From Alphaproteobacteria bacterium (GTDB taxonomy: Bacteria; Pseudomonadota; Alphaproteobacteria; Caulobacterales; Parvularculaceae), in assembly GCA_030433215.1 (NCBI GenBank), contig JAUIMC010000005.1, positions 1 through 64,000 of the forward strand: DNA of 64,000 bases, written 5' to 3'. The notes under the pieces were generated by a model. It was not told the origin of the DNA. It saw only the letters and a program-made list of their open reading frames with translations, and did not search any database. Made by a program: the position numbers and the translations under genes. Below, piece by piece: positions 54,799 to 64,000 of this stretch (positions are counted from its first letter, which is position 1; each line of letters begins with the position of its first letter).

Positions 54799-55668
54799 TC
54801 AGTTGACGCGGCCGAGAGGCTTGTCCATCTCCATCGCGCCTTTTGTTCTGTAGACGAAGTTTTGAGGGTCCCTCAAATCGACATATTCGAGCGGCTCGTC
54901 AAGCAAGCCGGTCTCGTCCTGAAGGCGCGCCAGATAGCGCACCGCCTCGCCGAGCCCGTCTTCGGGGAACTTCACGTCGAGGCCGCTTTTGGTTTTCAGG
55001 TTCCAGCGCCGGTCCGAAACCCGGATCAGCGCCGAGGCGCGGGTCCAGAGTTCGGGTTCGGCGGCGAGCGCCTTCAGCATGTCCGAGGCCGCGCCGGGGG
55101 CGCCGGCGCCGACAATCAGCGGCAGGTCGGCATATTCATAGGCGTCGACCTCGCGGATGATCGCGCCGCCATCGTCGATGAGATGCAAGGCGCCGGACAA
55201 TTGCCAGACGGCGGCGGGCTCGCGCTCGCGCACCGAGACATGAATGGTGTTGGGCATCAGCCGCGACACCGCCGCGGCGCGCACCCAGCCAAGCTGCTCA
55301 ACGGAAGCGCGGGCGCGGTCGGCGTCGAAATGCAGGATCGAGCTGCCGATCACCGGCCCCACGGCGGAAAGAATGTCGTCTTCGCTCACATGATCGACGC
55401 CGCGCGCCGTGATGCGCCGGACTTCAAAACCGGCGGTGACGGCGCCGGCGCCGACGACGCGGGAGAGCTTCTCGCCCATCAAGCCGATATAGCCGCCGGC
55501 CCAGAGAAAACCGAGCGCGACAAGCGCGATCAGCACCGAGCCCGCAAGCGCCGCGCGGGACATGTTGGTCCATACTGCGGTGATGCGGTCGAAAAAGCCT
55601 TCCTGCTTTTTACGCGAGGATTTGCGTTTCGTCTTTTTGCTTGCGGTTTTCTTTTTTACCTTTGGCAT
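54799..55668 (-). CDS. ftsQ: Cell division protein FtsQ
   Basis: 289 residues from ATG 55668, with GGAGGA six bases upstream; the 17-codon longer frame has no such signal. A highly basic cytoplasmic tail (Lys/Arg/Ser, about 1-25) is followed by one membrane helix (about 42-62). The POTRA domain (about 80-150, [20 protein letters not shown]) and the beta domain follow. It links FtsA/Z to the periplasmic divisome. Its start overlaps the ddl end by 13 nt. Confidence 0.94.
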   Translation of the reverse strand: MPKVKKKTASKKTKRKSSRKKQEGFFDRITAVWTNMSRAALAGSVLIALVALGFLWAGGYIGLMGEKLSRVVGAGAVTAGFEVRRITARGVDHVSEDDILSAVGPVIGSSILHFDADRARASVEQLGWVRAAAVSRLMPNTIHVSVREREPAAVWQLSGALHLIDDGGAIIREVDAYEYADLPLIVGAGAPGAASDMLKALAAEPELWTRASALIRVSDRRWNLKTKSGLDVKFPEDGLGEAVRYLARLQDETGLLDEPLEYVDLRDPQNFVYRTKGAMEMDKPLGRVN

Positions 55669-56590
55669 GATGCATCCTCCACCATCCATGCGCACAGTTC
55701 TGAAAAGCTTATGCCGCAATGGGCCGCCTGTTCCGGCGACAGCGACGTCGCGGTCAGCCCCGGCTGCGTGTTCACTTCAAGGCAATAGACCTGTTCGCCC
55801 GCTTCGCCAGAGGGCGCGTCAGGGTCGTAGCGGAAATCGGCGCGCGACAGCCCGCGACAGCCAAGGGCGTGATGAGCGCGCAAGGCGAGATCCATGCAGC
55901 GCTCGGTGATCGCGTCCGGAATGTCGGCGGGCAGCACATGGCTCGAGCCGCCGGCGGCGTATTTTGCCTCGTAATCGTAAAAAGCCAGCGCAGTGGTGAT
56001 TTCGGTGACGCAGAGCGCCCGGTCGCCCATCACCGAAACGGTGAGCTCGCGGCCCGGAATGAATTTTTCGACCAGCACCTCGTCGCCGAGGTCCCATTTC
56101 TCACTGGAGAGCTCAGCCGGCGGGCGGTTCTCGCCTTTGCGGACAATAAAGACGCCGACGGACGAGCCCTGCGCATTGGGCTTAATGACATAGGGCGTTT
56201 CCATGACATGGCCCTTGGCCGCCTCTTCGCGCGAGACGATCCGGCCGTAAGGCGACGGGATCCCTGCATCCTCGAACACCAGCTTGGCGCGCTGCTTGTC
56301 CATGGCCAGCGACGACGCCAAGACGCCGGAATGGGTGTAGGGAACGCCCATCACCTCAAGGAGCCCCTGGACGCAGCCATCCTCGCCCCATTGCCCGTGC
56401 AGCGCGTTGAACACCGCGTCGGGCTTTGCTTCGAGGAGGCGCGCGCCCATATCGCGGCCGGCATCGATTTCGAGAACCTCGTAACCGGCCTCGCGCAACG
56501 CCTTCGCCGCACCAGCGCCGGAGTTGAGCGAAACCTCGCGCTCCGGCGACCAGCCGCCTTTCAGGACTGCGATGCGATTATAGCGTCTGG

Positions 56591-56594
<4 letters not shown>
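55656..56594 (-). CDS. ddl: D-alanine--D-alanine ligase
   Basis: 312 residues from a GTG that overlaps the murB stop (GTGA). It is an ATP-grasp enzyme: [17 protein letters not shown] at the N-terminus, [16 protein letters not shown] in the ATP-binding part and [18 protein letters not shown] near the end. It makes the D-Ala-D-Ala dipeptide used by MurF. Its 3' end overlaps the ftsQ start. Confidence 0.96.
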
Positions 56595-57514
<920 letters not shown>

Positions 57515-57527
57515 TACACTACGCCCG

Positions 57528-57553
57528 CTCATTCCCGCGAAAGCGGGAATCCA
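57528..57553 (+). repeat. Intergenic palindromic repeat, copy 4
   Basis: Same family as 13981-14006 with the CTCATTCCCGCG start, AAA at the centre and CGGGAATCCA at the end; the TTCCC/GGGAA variant keeps the stem, a compensatory change. It overlaps the region just upstream of murB. Confidence 0.85.
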
Positions 57554-57580
57554 GAAACTGCAAGGCAGTCCTGCTTTGCA

Positions 57581-57606
57581 TGGATCCCCGCATGCGCGGG
57601 GATGAG
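57581..57606 (-). repeat. Intergenic palindromic repeat, copy 5 (inverted)
   Basis: An exact 26-nt reverse complement of copy 1, in inverted orientation to copy 4 with 27 nt between them. It lies 25 nt after the murC stop. Confidence 0.85.
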
Positions 57607-57631
57607 CGGAAACAAAGACACACCAACACGA

Positions 57632-59083
57632 TTACTTGCCCAATTTCGTCAACTCGCCCGCCAGCGCATTCGCATGTTTCGTAATGTCGCCTGCGCCGAG
57701 GCAGATGACATAGTCGCCCTCTTCGGCGGCATCGGCGATGATCGCCGGCAGGTCGTCGAATGATTTCAAGGCCCGTGCGCCCTGGTGGCCATGGCCTTCG
57801 AGGCCCGCCACAAGACTATCGCGGTCGAAGCCTTCGAGCGGCGTTTCGCCCGCCGCGTAAACATCCGCGATCAGAGCGACATCCGCCTCGTTCATGCAGG
57901 CGCAGAATTCGTCGAAGAGATCCTTGAGGCGCGAATAGCGGTGCGGCTGCACGACCGCGATGACCTTGCCTTTCGCGATATTGCGCGCCGCGCGCAGGAC
58001 CGCGGCGATCTCCGCCGGGTGGTGGCCGTAATCGTCGATAATGTGCACGCCCTTCCACTCGCCCGCGGGCGAGAAGCGGCGTTTAACGCCAGCGAATTTC
58101 GACAGGCCCGATTTGATCTGCGCGTCGCTGGCGCCGAGGCGTTTGGCGACAATCGCGGCGGGCAGCGAATTGAGGACGTTATGGTTACCCGGCATGGGCA
58201 GACGCACGCCCTCGATGCGGTCGATCTCGCGGCCCTGTTCGCGGAAAATTATGTCGTAATGGCTGGCGCCGTCTTCATGGCGGATATTGACCGCGCGCAC
58301 GTCGGCCTGCGGATTGACGCCGTAGGTGATGAGCCGCCGGTCGGTGACGCGGCCCACAAGCGCCTGCACCTCCGGATGATCGAGGCAGACAATGCCGAAC
58401 CCATAGAACGGCGTGTTTTCGATGAAACGGTCAAAGGCGGCGCGCAAGTTTTCAAAGCCGCCCCAATGGTCGAGATGTTCCGGATCGATATTGGTAACGA
58501 TGGCGACGGTCGTCGGCAGACGGATGAAGGTGCCGTCGGACTCATCCGCCTCTACCACCATCCAGTCGCCTTCGCCGATGCGCGCATTGGCGCCGTAGGC
58601 GTTGATGACCCCGCCATTGATGACGGTGGGGTCGAGACCCGCTTCGTCGAGGAGCGCCGCGACCATGGTCGTCGTCGTCGTCTTGCCGTGGGTGCCGGCG
58701 ACGGAGACGGTCCATTTCAGGCGCATGAGCTCGGCGAGCATGTCGGCGCGCTTCACGACCGGAATATGGCGGGCGCGCGCCGCGGCGACTTCCGGATTGT
58801 CGCGCTTGATCGCGGTCGAGATGATCACCGCATCGGCGCCTTCGACATTTTCGGCTTTGTGACCGATGACGACGGGAACGCCCTTGTCGCGCAAGCGCTG
58901 GACATTGGCGCCATCGGCGACGTCGGAGCCGCGCACATCATAGCCGAGCGTGCGCATCACATCGGCGATACCGCTCATGCCGATACCGCCGATCCCGACG
59001 AAATGCACGACGCCCGCGCCGAAAGGCAGGCGCACCTTGATCGCCGGCGGATCAATTTTGGAATATTGGTCTTTACCCGTCAT
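57632..59083 (-). CDS. murC: UDP-N-acetylmuramate--L-alanine ligase
   Basis: 483 residues. The P-loop is GTHGKTTTT (130-138), with the N-terminal UDP-binding [17 protein letters not shown] and the C-terminal HPAEIAAVL...[12 protein letters not shown]. It adds the first residue of the stem peptide. It lies 11 nt downstream of murG. Confidence 0.97.
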   Translation of the reverse strand: MTGKDQYSKIDPPAIKVRLPFGAGVVHFVGIGGIGMSGIADVMRTLGYDVRGSDVADGANVQRLRDKGVPVVIGHKAENVEGADAVIISTAIKRDNPEVAAARARHIPVVKRADMLAELMRLKWTVSVAGTHGKTTTTTMVAALLDEAGLDPTVINGGVINAYGANARIGEGDWMVVEADESDGTFIRLPTTVAIVTNIDPEHLDHWGGFENLRAAFDRFIENTPFYGFGIVCLDHPEVQALVGRVTDRRLITYGVNPQADVRAVNIRHEDGASHYDIIFREQGREIDRIEGVRLPMPGNHNVLNSLPAAIVAKRLGASDAQIKSGLSKFAGVKRRFSPAGEWKGVHIIDDYGHHPAEIAAVLRAARNIAKGKVIAVVQPHRYSRLKDLFDEFCACMNEADVALIADVYAAGETPLEGFDRDSLVAGLEGHGHQGARALKSFDDLPAIIADAAEEGDYVICLGAGDITKHANALAGELTKLGK

Positions 59084-59094
59084 AATACTCTACT

Positions 59095-60195
59095 TCACGC
59101 GGCGGCGGTCAGCGCCGCAATGTCTTCGACCAGATCGGCGAGGCGCGACGCGGCGCCGGCTTTCACCGCGCCCTGGGCGGCGTCGGCCATGGCTCTCAGC
59201 CGCGCCGGATCGGAGAGCATGGCCTCCAGCGGCGCGGCGAGCTCGTAAGCATTAAACTCATTTTCCGGCAAAATCACGGCGGCGTTTTTATCCTTTAGCG
59301 CCCGCGCATTGCCGGTCTGGTGGTCGTCCATGGCGATGGCGAGCGGCACCAGGATCGACGGCCGGCCGATAGCCGAAAGCTCGGTCACGGTCGAGGCGCC
59401 GGCCCGGGAAATGACGAGATGCGCCGCCGCCATGCGTGCAGGAAGATCGGAAAAGAACGGCGCAACCTCAGCGCGCACGCCCGCCTCCGCATAGGCGGCT
59501 TTCACGGCTTCCATGTCGGCCTCGCGCGCCTGATGGGTGACGACGAGTTTCTTTCGCAAAGCTTCAGGCAGAGACGCGATCGCCTTTACCGGCGCGCCGG
59601 AGAAAATGCTGGCGCCCTGACTGCCGCCGAAAATGAGCAGATGAAGCTCGCCATTGAAGGACGGATAAGCCGCGCGGTCGAGCGCCGCGACGGCGTCGCG
59701 CACGGGATTGCCCACCTCCACCGTGTCGACGCCGGCGGGGAGCTTTTCAAGCACCGGAAAGGCGTGGGCGACGAACGCCGCCTTCCTGACCAGCAGCCGG
59801 TTGGCGCGGCCCAGAACGCCGTTTTGTTCGTGCACGCCGTAAGGAATGTTCATCAGCTCCGCCGCCTTCATGGCGGGCAGCGAGGGATAGCCCCCGAACC
59901 CGACCGCAGCGGCGGGCTTTCTTTTCCTGAACTCGCGCATGGAGGTGATCAGCCCCGCGGCGATGGAAACCGCCGCCGCCGCCTTTGCCACAGGCCCGCC
60001 GATGGATGGCGTCGCCGCGGAAATCTCGAAGCGCTCATCCGCCGGAAAGTTGCTGGCGTAACGCGCGCCGCGCGCATCGGTGACGAGCAGCACCTTATGG
60101 CCGCGCCGCTTCAATTCCTGCGCGAGGGCCTCGGCGGGAAACAGATGTCCGCCGGTCCCGCCAGCAGCGAGGGCGATGGGACCGGAGACGCTCAC
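59095..60195 (-). CDS. murG: UDP-GlcNAc:lipid I N-acetylglucosaminyltransferase
   Basis: 366 residues from a GTG that overlaps the ftsW stop (GTGA); the long open frame upstream is a shadow of ftsW. The N-terminal Gly loop is AGGTGGHLFPAEAL (11-24), and the C-terminal UDP-GlcNAc site has GGSQGA and VISRAGASTVTELSA. It makes lipid II at the inner face of the membrane. Confidence 0.96.
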   Translation of the reverse strand: MSVSGPIALAAGGTGGHLFPAEALAQELKRRGHKVLLVTDARGARYASNFPADERFEISAATPSIGGPVAKAAAAVSIAAGLITSMREFRKRKPAAAVGFGGYPSLPAMKAAELMNIPYGVHEQNGVLGRANRLLVRKAAFVAHAFPVLEKLPAGVDTVEVGNPVRDAVAALDRAAYPSFNGELHLLIFGGSQGASIFSGAPVKAIASLPEALRKKLVVTHQAREADMEAVKAAYAEAGVRAEVAPFFSDLPARMAAAHLVISRAGASTVTELSAIGRPSILVPLAIAMDDHQTGNARALKDKNAAVILPENEFNAYELAAPLEAMLSDPARLRAMADAAQGAVKAGAASRLADLVEDIAALTAAA

Positions 60196-61328
60196 GGCAT
60201 GATGTCCTTGCGCCGGAAGACGCCCTGATGGCTGCGCGTCAGCGCGAAGATCAGCCCCACCGTCAGGCCCGTGGCGAAAAGCGACGACCCGCCATAGGAA
60301 ATGAAGGGCAGCGTCATGCCCTTGGCGGGAAGCGCGCGCAGGGAAACGCCGATATTGATGATCGCCTGGAACCCGATGATCGCCGCGAGGCCGGTCGCGG
60401 CGCATTGCGCGAAAATGCTTTTCAGGCCCGCCGCCGTCGCCATCACCCGCGCCGTGAAGACGGCGAAGAGGACGATAATAAAGACGGCGACCAGAAAGCC
60501 GAAATCCTCGCCGGCGACGGCGAAAATGAAATCGGTGTGCGCATCGGGCAGCGCGGTCTTCACCGGCGGCGCGTCGCCCCGGCCGATGAGCCCGCCATTC
60601 GCAATCGTCTCGATCGCCTTGTCGACCTGATAGGTCTCGGTCGCGGCCGGATTGAAAAAGCCGTCGACGCGGCGCGCCACATGGTCCGAAAGATAATAGC
60701 CGGCGGCGAGCGCGCCAAAGCCAGCAAGCCCGAGCCCGCCGATCCACAGCCAGCTCCAGCCGGCGACGAAAAACATGACTGCCCAGACTGCGGTGACGAG
60801 CGCCCACTGGCCGAAATCCGGCTGCATGAGCAACAGCCCGGAGAACAGAACGTAAAGCCCCATGGCGACGGCGCCGCCGGGGAATTTCGGATCGCGCGCG
60901 CCCTCCGCCAGCATCCAGGCGGCGATGATGACGAAGCCCGGCTTGGCGAATTCCGACGGCTGCAACGACATGCCGGCAAAATAAAGCCAGCGCTGGGCGC
61001 CGTTCACTTCGCTGCCGAAAATCAGAACAAAGACCATCAGGGAAAGCGCGGCGAGAAACACGAAGACGCCGAGCCGGCGCGCCTGCAAGGGCGTCAGGAA
61101 CGCGACCGCCGCCATCAGGAGAAGCGTTGGGCCCATGAAAATGAGCTGACGCATGGGAAACTGGAACTCGCCGACGCCGGGCATGCGCGCCGCGGCGGAC
61201 GGCCCCGCCGCCATGAGGACGACGCCGCCAATGACGATGATCAGCGAAAGAATGCCAAGCGCCGGCCGGTCGATGGACCACCAGAGCCGCGCGAACGGAG
61301 AGTCATCAAGCCGCGACAGACGCCTCAC
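60192..61328 (-). CDS. ftsW: Lipid II glycosyltransferase FtsW (SEDS family)
   Basis: 378 residues from a GTG at 61328 that overlaps the murD stop (GTGA). About ten membrane helices; the SEDS marks are present: FGSEVNGAQRWLYFAGMSLQPSEFAK, QPDFGQWALV, FAVAGEDFGFL and LPFISYGGSS. It polymerises lipid II at the septum with FtsI. The upstream in-frame extension is a murD shadow. Confidence 0.95.
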   Translation of the reverse strand: MRRLSRLDDSPFARLWWSIDRPALGILSLIIVIGGVVLMAAGPSAAARMPGVGEFQFPMRQLIFMGPTLLLMAAVAFLTPLQARRLGVFVFLAALSLMVFVLIFGSEVNGAQRWLYFAGMSLQPSEFAKPGFVIIAAWMLAEGARDPKFPGGAVAMGLYVLFSGLLLMQPDFGQWALVTAVWAVMFFVAGWSWLWIGGLGLAGFGALAAGYYLSDHVARRVDGFFNPAATETYQVDKAIETIANGGLIGRGDAPPVKTALPDAHTDFIFAVAGEDFGFLVAVFIIVLFAVFTARVMATAAGLKSIFAQCAATGLAAIIGFQAIINIGVSLRALPAKGMTLPFISYGGSSLFATGLTVGLIFALTRSHQGVFRRKDIMP

Positions 61329-62737
61329 GCCGCTTCTCCATTCGCCGCCGAGAGATCGGAAACGAGCGCGCGGAACGCCTCGCCCCGCGCCTCGAAATTC
61401 TTGTACTGGTCGTAAGACGCGCAAGCCGGCGACAACAACACGACCGGATTGGCGGCGTCGGATTGCGCGGCGTCCTTCGCCGCCGCCGCCGCCGCTTTTT
61501 CAAGATCGCCGCAGTGAACGCATTTGACCGCGTCTTTCAATTGCTCTTCGAATTCCGCCGCCGCCTCGCCGATGAGATAGACCCCGCGCACGCGGCCCAT
61601 CAGCGGGAGGAGGCTTTCGATCCCGCCCTCTTTCGGCTTGCCGCCGGCGATCCAGTAGATGTCCTCGAAAGCGGTGAGCGCGCGCGCCGCCGCATCGGCG
61701 TTGGTCGCCTTGGAGTCGTTGACGAACAGCACCTTGCCGTTGCGCCCGACTTCCTCGATGCGATGGGCGAGCCCTTCAAAGCGCTGCGCCGATTTCACCG
61801 CCAGCGCCGGGTCGACGCCGAATTTTTCGCAGATGGCGATCGCCGCGGCGGCATTTTGATGATTGTGAACGCCGCGCAGAGACCGCGCCTTTGAAATATC
61901 GCCGGCCTGCGCCGTCTTGCCGTCGAGATTGTAATAGATCTTGCCGTCGAGCGCATAAACGCCGCGCCCCAGCGCGCTGCCCGACGACACGGGACGCACC
62001 TCGGCGACGCCGCGCGCCATCATCTCCGTGCAGACACCTTGCACGTAATCGTCATCGACGCCGATGACCGCGAGGTCTTTGTCCGTCTGATTGAGGAAGA
62101 TGCGTTTCTTGGCCTTGAGATAGCCTTCGACCGTGCCGTGACGCTCGATATGGTCCGGCGACAAATTAAGGAGCGCCGCCGCGTCGAGCCGCAGCGAGGC
62201 GGTGAGGTCGAGCTGGAAAGACGACAGCTCAAGCACGTAAATCGCGTCGCTCTCGAAGGCGGGCAGCGACAGCACCGGCTCGCCGATATTGCCGCCGACA
62301 AAGACCTCCTCGCCGGCCTGTTTCAATATATGGCCGACCAGCGCCGTCGTCGTTGATTTCCCGTTCGAGCCGGTCACGCCGATGACGCGCGGGCGCGCGC
62401 GCGGCTCCAGCGCATTCAAGGCGCGCGCGAACAACTCCGTGTCGCCGATGACCGGAACCTTTTCCATCTTCGCCTTGCGGACGATGGCGTGGGGTTTGGG
62501 ATGGGTCAGCGGCACGCCCGGCGACACGACGACCGCGTCGAGCTCTTTCCAGGGCCAGTTCTTCGGATGCTCGCAGCGATATTCGGTGTCCGCGACCTTG
62601 TCGCGCGCCTGACGGTTCTCATCGAAAGAAAACACATGCGCGCCCGACGCGGCCAAAGCCTCGCAGGTCGCGACGCCGGACAGCCCGAGGCCGAACACGC
62701 CGATCTTCTTTCTTTTGACGTCAGGGATCAGGATCAT
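61325..62737 (-). CDS. murD: UDP-N-acetylmuramoylalanine--D-glutamate ligase
   Basis: 470 residues. The P-loop is TGSNGKSTTT (122-131); the N-terminal domain has GVFGLGLSGVATCEAL and the C-terminal LLSPACASYDQYKNFEARG is typical of MurD. It adds D-Glu to the stem peptide. It lies 8 nt after mraY. Confidence 0.96.
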   Translation of the reverse strand: MILIPDVKRKKIGVFGLGLSGVATCEALAASGAHVFSFDENRQARDKVADTEYRCEHPKNWPWKELDAVVVSPGVPLTHPKPHAIVRKAKMEKVPVIGDTELFARALNALEPRARPRVIGVTGSNGKSTTTALVGHILKQAGEEVFVGGNIGEPVLSLPAFESDAIYVLELSSFQLDLTASLRLDAAALLNLSPDHIERHGTVEGYLKAKKRIFLNQTDKDLAVIGVDDDYVQGVCTEMMARGVAEVRPVSSGSALGRGVYALDGKIYYNLDGKTAQAGDISKARSLRGVHNHQNAAAAIAICEKFGVDPALAVKSAQRFEGLAHRIEEVGRNGKVLFVNDSKATNADAAARALTAFEDIYWIAGGKPKEGGIESLLPLMGRVRGVYLIGEAAAEFEEQLKDAVKCVHCGDLEKAAAAAAKDAAQSDAANPVVLLSPACASYDQYKNFEARGEAFRALVSDLSAANGEAA

Positions 62738-62745
62738 TGTCGTCC

Positions 62746-63879
62746 CTAGCGCAGTTTCAAGGTTGCAAGACCGATCATCGCAAGAACGAAAGCGATGATC
62801 CAGAAGCGAATGACGATGGTCGACTCTTTCCAGCCGAGCTGTTCGAAATGGTGGTGGATGGGCGCCATGCGGAACACCCGCTTGCCGAAGAGTTTGAACG
62901 AAGCGATCTGGATCATCACCGACAGCCCTTCGAGCACGAAAAGCCCGCCGACGATCGCCAGCACGATTTCATGCTTCGCGGCGACGGCGATGGAGCCGAT
63001 GGCGCCGCCTAGCGCCAGCGAGCCCGTATCGCCCATGAAGATCGCCGCGGGCGGCGCGTTGAACCAGAGGAAACCGAGACCGGCGCCAATGATGGCGCCG
63101 CAGATCACGGCAAGCTCGCCCACCTGGGGCACGAAGGGCACGCCGAGATACTCGGCATAGATTGCATTGCCCACGAGATAGGCGATCAGCGCATAGGCGC
63201 CGGCCGCGATCATCACCGGCACCGTCGCAAGCCCATCGAGCCCGTCGGTGAGGTTCACCGTGTTGGAGGCGCCGACAATCACGAAGGCGGCGAAGGGAAT
63301 GATGAAAATCCCGAGGGGCACGCCCGGCGCGTTGAACCAGTCCTGGAACAGCGTCAGGGGCACGAAAGGAACGCCCACGGAGCGGGCGAGCCCTTCCGGC
63401 GCGTCCGGCGCCGCGGCCAGCGCGTCCATGCAGAAATAGCCGGCGAGCAGCGCCACGGCGAACTGCACGATGAGTTTGAGACTGCCGACGACGCCGTCGG
63501 AGGATTGCTTCGTCACTTTCAGATAGTCGTCGATGAAGCCCAGCGCGCCGAAAGACAGGGTCACGCCCATGACGATCCAGACATAGAGATTGTCGAGCCG
63601 CGCCCACAGGAAGGTCGCGATGGTGAGTGAGATCAGGATGAGAACCCCGCCCATGGTCGGCGTGCCGGCCTTTTCGATGATGTGCCCCTGAGGCCCGTCA
63701 GAGCGGATCGGCTGGCCCCGCCCCTGCTTGCGGCGCATCCAGCGGATCAGCGACGGCCCGAGAAGAAACGAGATCAAAAGCGCCGTCATCACCGCCGCGC
63801 CTGTGCGGAAGGTGAGATAGCGGAATACGTTGAACAGTTGGAACTGATCCGCGTAAGGGGTCAGCAGGTGATACAGCAT
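62746..63879 (-). CDS. mraY: Phospho-N-acetylmuramoyl-pentapeptide transferase
   Basis: 377 residues with about ten helices. The cytoplasmic loops hold the conserved [19 protein letters not shown] and [10 protein letters not shown]. It attaches phospho-MurNAc-pentapeptide to undecaprenyl phosphate, giving lipid I. Its ATG overlaps the murF stop (TAATG). Confidence 0.96.
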   Translation of the reverse strand: MLYHLLTPYADQFQLFNVFRYLTFRTGAAVMTALLISFLLGPSLIRWMRRKQGRGQPIRSDGPQGHIIEKAGTPTMGGVLILISLTIATFLWARLDNLYVWIVMGVTLSFGALGFIDDYLKVTKQSSDGVVGSLKLIVQFAVALLAGYFCMDALAAAPDAPEGLARSVGVPFVPLTLFQDWFNAPGVPLGIFIIPFAAFVIVGASNTVNLTDGLDGLATVPVMIAAGAYALIAYLVGNAIYAEYLGVPFVPQVGELAVICGAIIGAGLGFLWFNAPPAAIFMGDTGSLALGGAIGSIAVAAKHEIVLAIVGGLFVLEGLSVMIQIASFKLFGKRVFRMAPIHHHFEQLGWKESTIVIRFWIIAFVLAMIGLATLKLR

Positions 63880-64000
63880 TACGCCAGGCTTTCCTTTTGC
63901 TCTTCTTTGCCGCCGCTTTGCTTGAGCGCGCGCGCCACGGCGCTCACTTTGGAGGCGTTCGATCCTTTGACCATGACAATATCGCCCGGCGCGACCGCGT
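63879..64000 (-). CDS. murF: UDP-MurNAc-tripeptide--D-Ala-D-Ala ligase, 3' end only
   Basis: The last 40 codons of a gene cut by the right edge. [21 protein letters not shown] is split here as [12 protein letters not shown] and KVSAVARAL, the typical C-terminal end of MurF, followed by a short Lys/Glu-rich tail. It stops at TAATG, overlapping mraY, as expected for the dcw order. Confidence 0.85.
   Translation of the reverse strand, partial: AVAPGDIVMVKGSNASKVSAVARALKQSGGKEEQKESLA

Noticed and set aside
60196..61281. Extended N-terminal part of the murG frame
   Set aside because: It is the ftsW gene read in another frame; the GTG at 60195 gives a standard MurG.

Overview
This is a high-GC chromosomal window that reads as an alphaproteobacterium. 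The evidence is an alphaproteobacterial-style division and cell-wall (dcw) cluster, a perfect CtrA-type box (TTAA-N7-TTAA) upstream of ftsZ, an MlaE permease carrying an N-terminal STAS domain, a mitochondrial-fission ELM1-family gene, and intergenic palindromes of the CATYCCCGCG...CGCGGGRATG type. A Parvularculales or Hyphomonadales-like marine relative of Caulobacter is my best guess, but the genus cannot be fixed from this window. I saw no rRNA, tRNA, CRISPR array, transposase, phage gene or plasmid gene. The window is core chromosome, and both ends cut a gene.

Layout. 1-4400 (minus): a truncated small lipoprotein, a lipoprotein of unknown function, and an Mla/MCE lipid-transport operon (mlaE-mlaF-mlaD-auxiliary lipoprotein). 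4530-10500: a CHASE2 protein with a degenerate cyclase domain, a DUF6265-like secreted protein, an MFS carrier, queC, cutA, msrA and a 62-residue membrane protein. 10860-14000: two glycosyltransferases and an alpha/beta-hydrolase lipoprotein, followed by a pair of inverted palindromic repeats. 14146-16448: tyrosine catabolism (hppD and a MarR regulator divergent from maiA) around a near-perfect 22-bp palindrome. 16427-18782: a pepSY / response regulator / histidine kinase operon. 19008-22250: gamma carbonic anhydrase, ELM1-family protein and glnA with a strong terminator. 22405-26278: a four-gene operon (HAD-UbiA fusion, GT39-like transferase, SMR-like carrier, methyltransferase) that looks like a complete polyprenyl-phosphate-linked sugar pathway. 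26389-37800: an ArsR-SRPBCC-DUF4287 operon, an OYE-family flavoprotein, a crotonase, a methyltransferase, parE, several unknowns and mtfA. 37866-42813: branched-chain 2-oxoacid dehydrogenase operon (E1 alpha, E1 beta, E2, E3). 43060-45347: lemA and a DUF2207 protein. 45410-64000 (minus): murF(partial)-mraY-murD-ftsW-murG-murC-murB-ddl-ftsQ-ftsA-ftsZ-lpxC-bamD-recN-ligA.

The last 18.6 kb forms one co-directional assembly line: lipid I/II synthesis, crosslink precursor synthesis, divisome assembly, lipid A commitment and outer-membrane protein assembly, ending in two DNA-repair genes. Junctions are very tight, with GTGA overlaps at murB/ddl, ftsW/murG and murD/ftsW. The dcw run is broken only by the CtrA-box gap before ftsZ, the repeat-filled gap between murC and murB, and a bidirectional terminator between ftsZ and lpxC.

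The points most worth follow-up are the HAD-UbiA operon, the CHASE2 protein whose cyclase residues have been lost, and the regulatory palindromes at hppD/maiA, the ArsR operon, glnA and ftsZ. The divergent 35093-35343 gap, which carries a terminator-like hairpin and a 12-codon ORF, is also worth checking.
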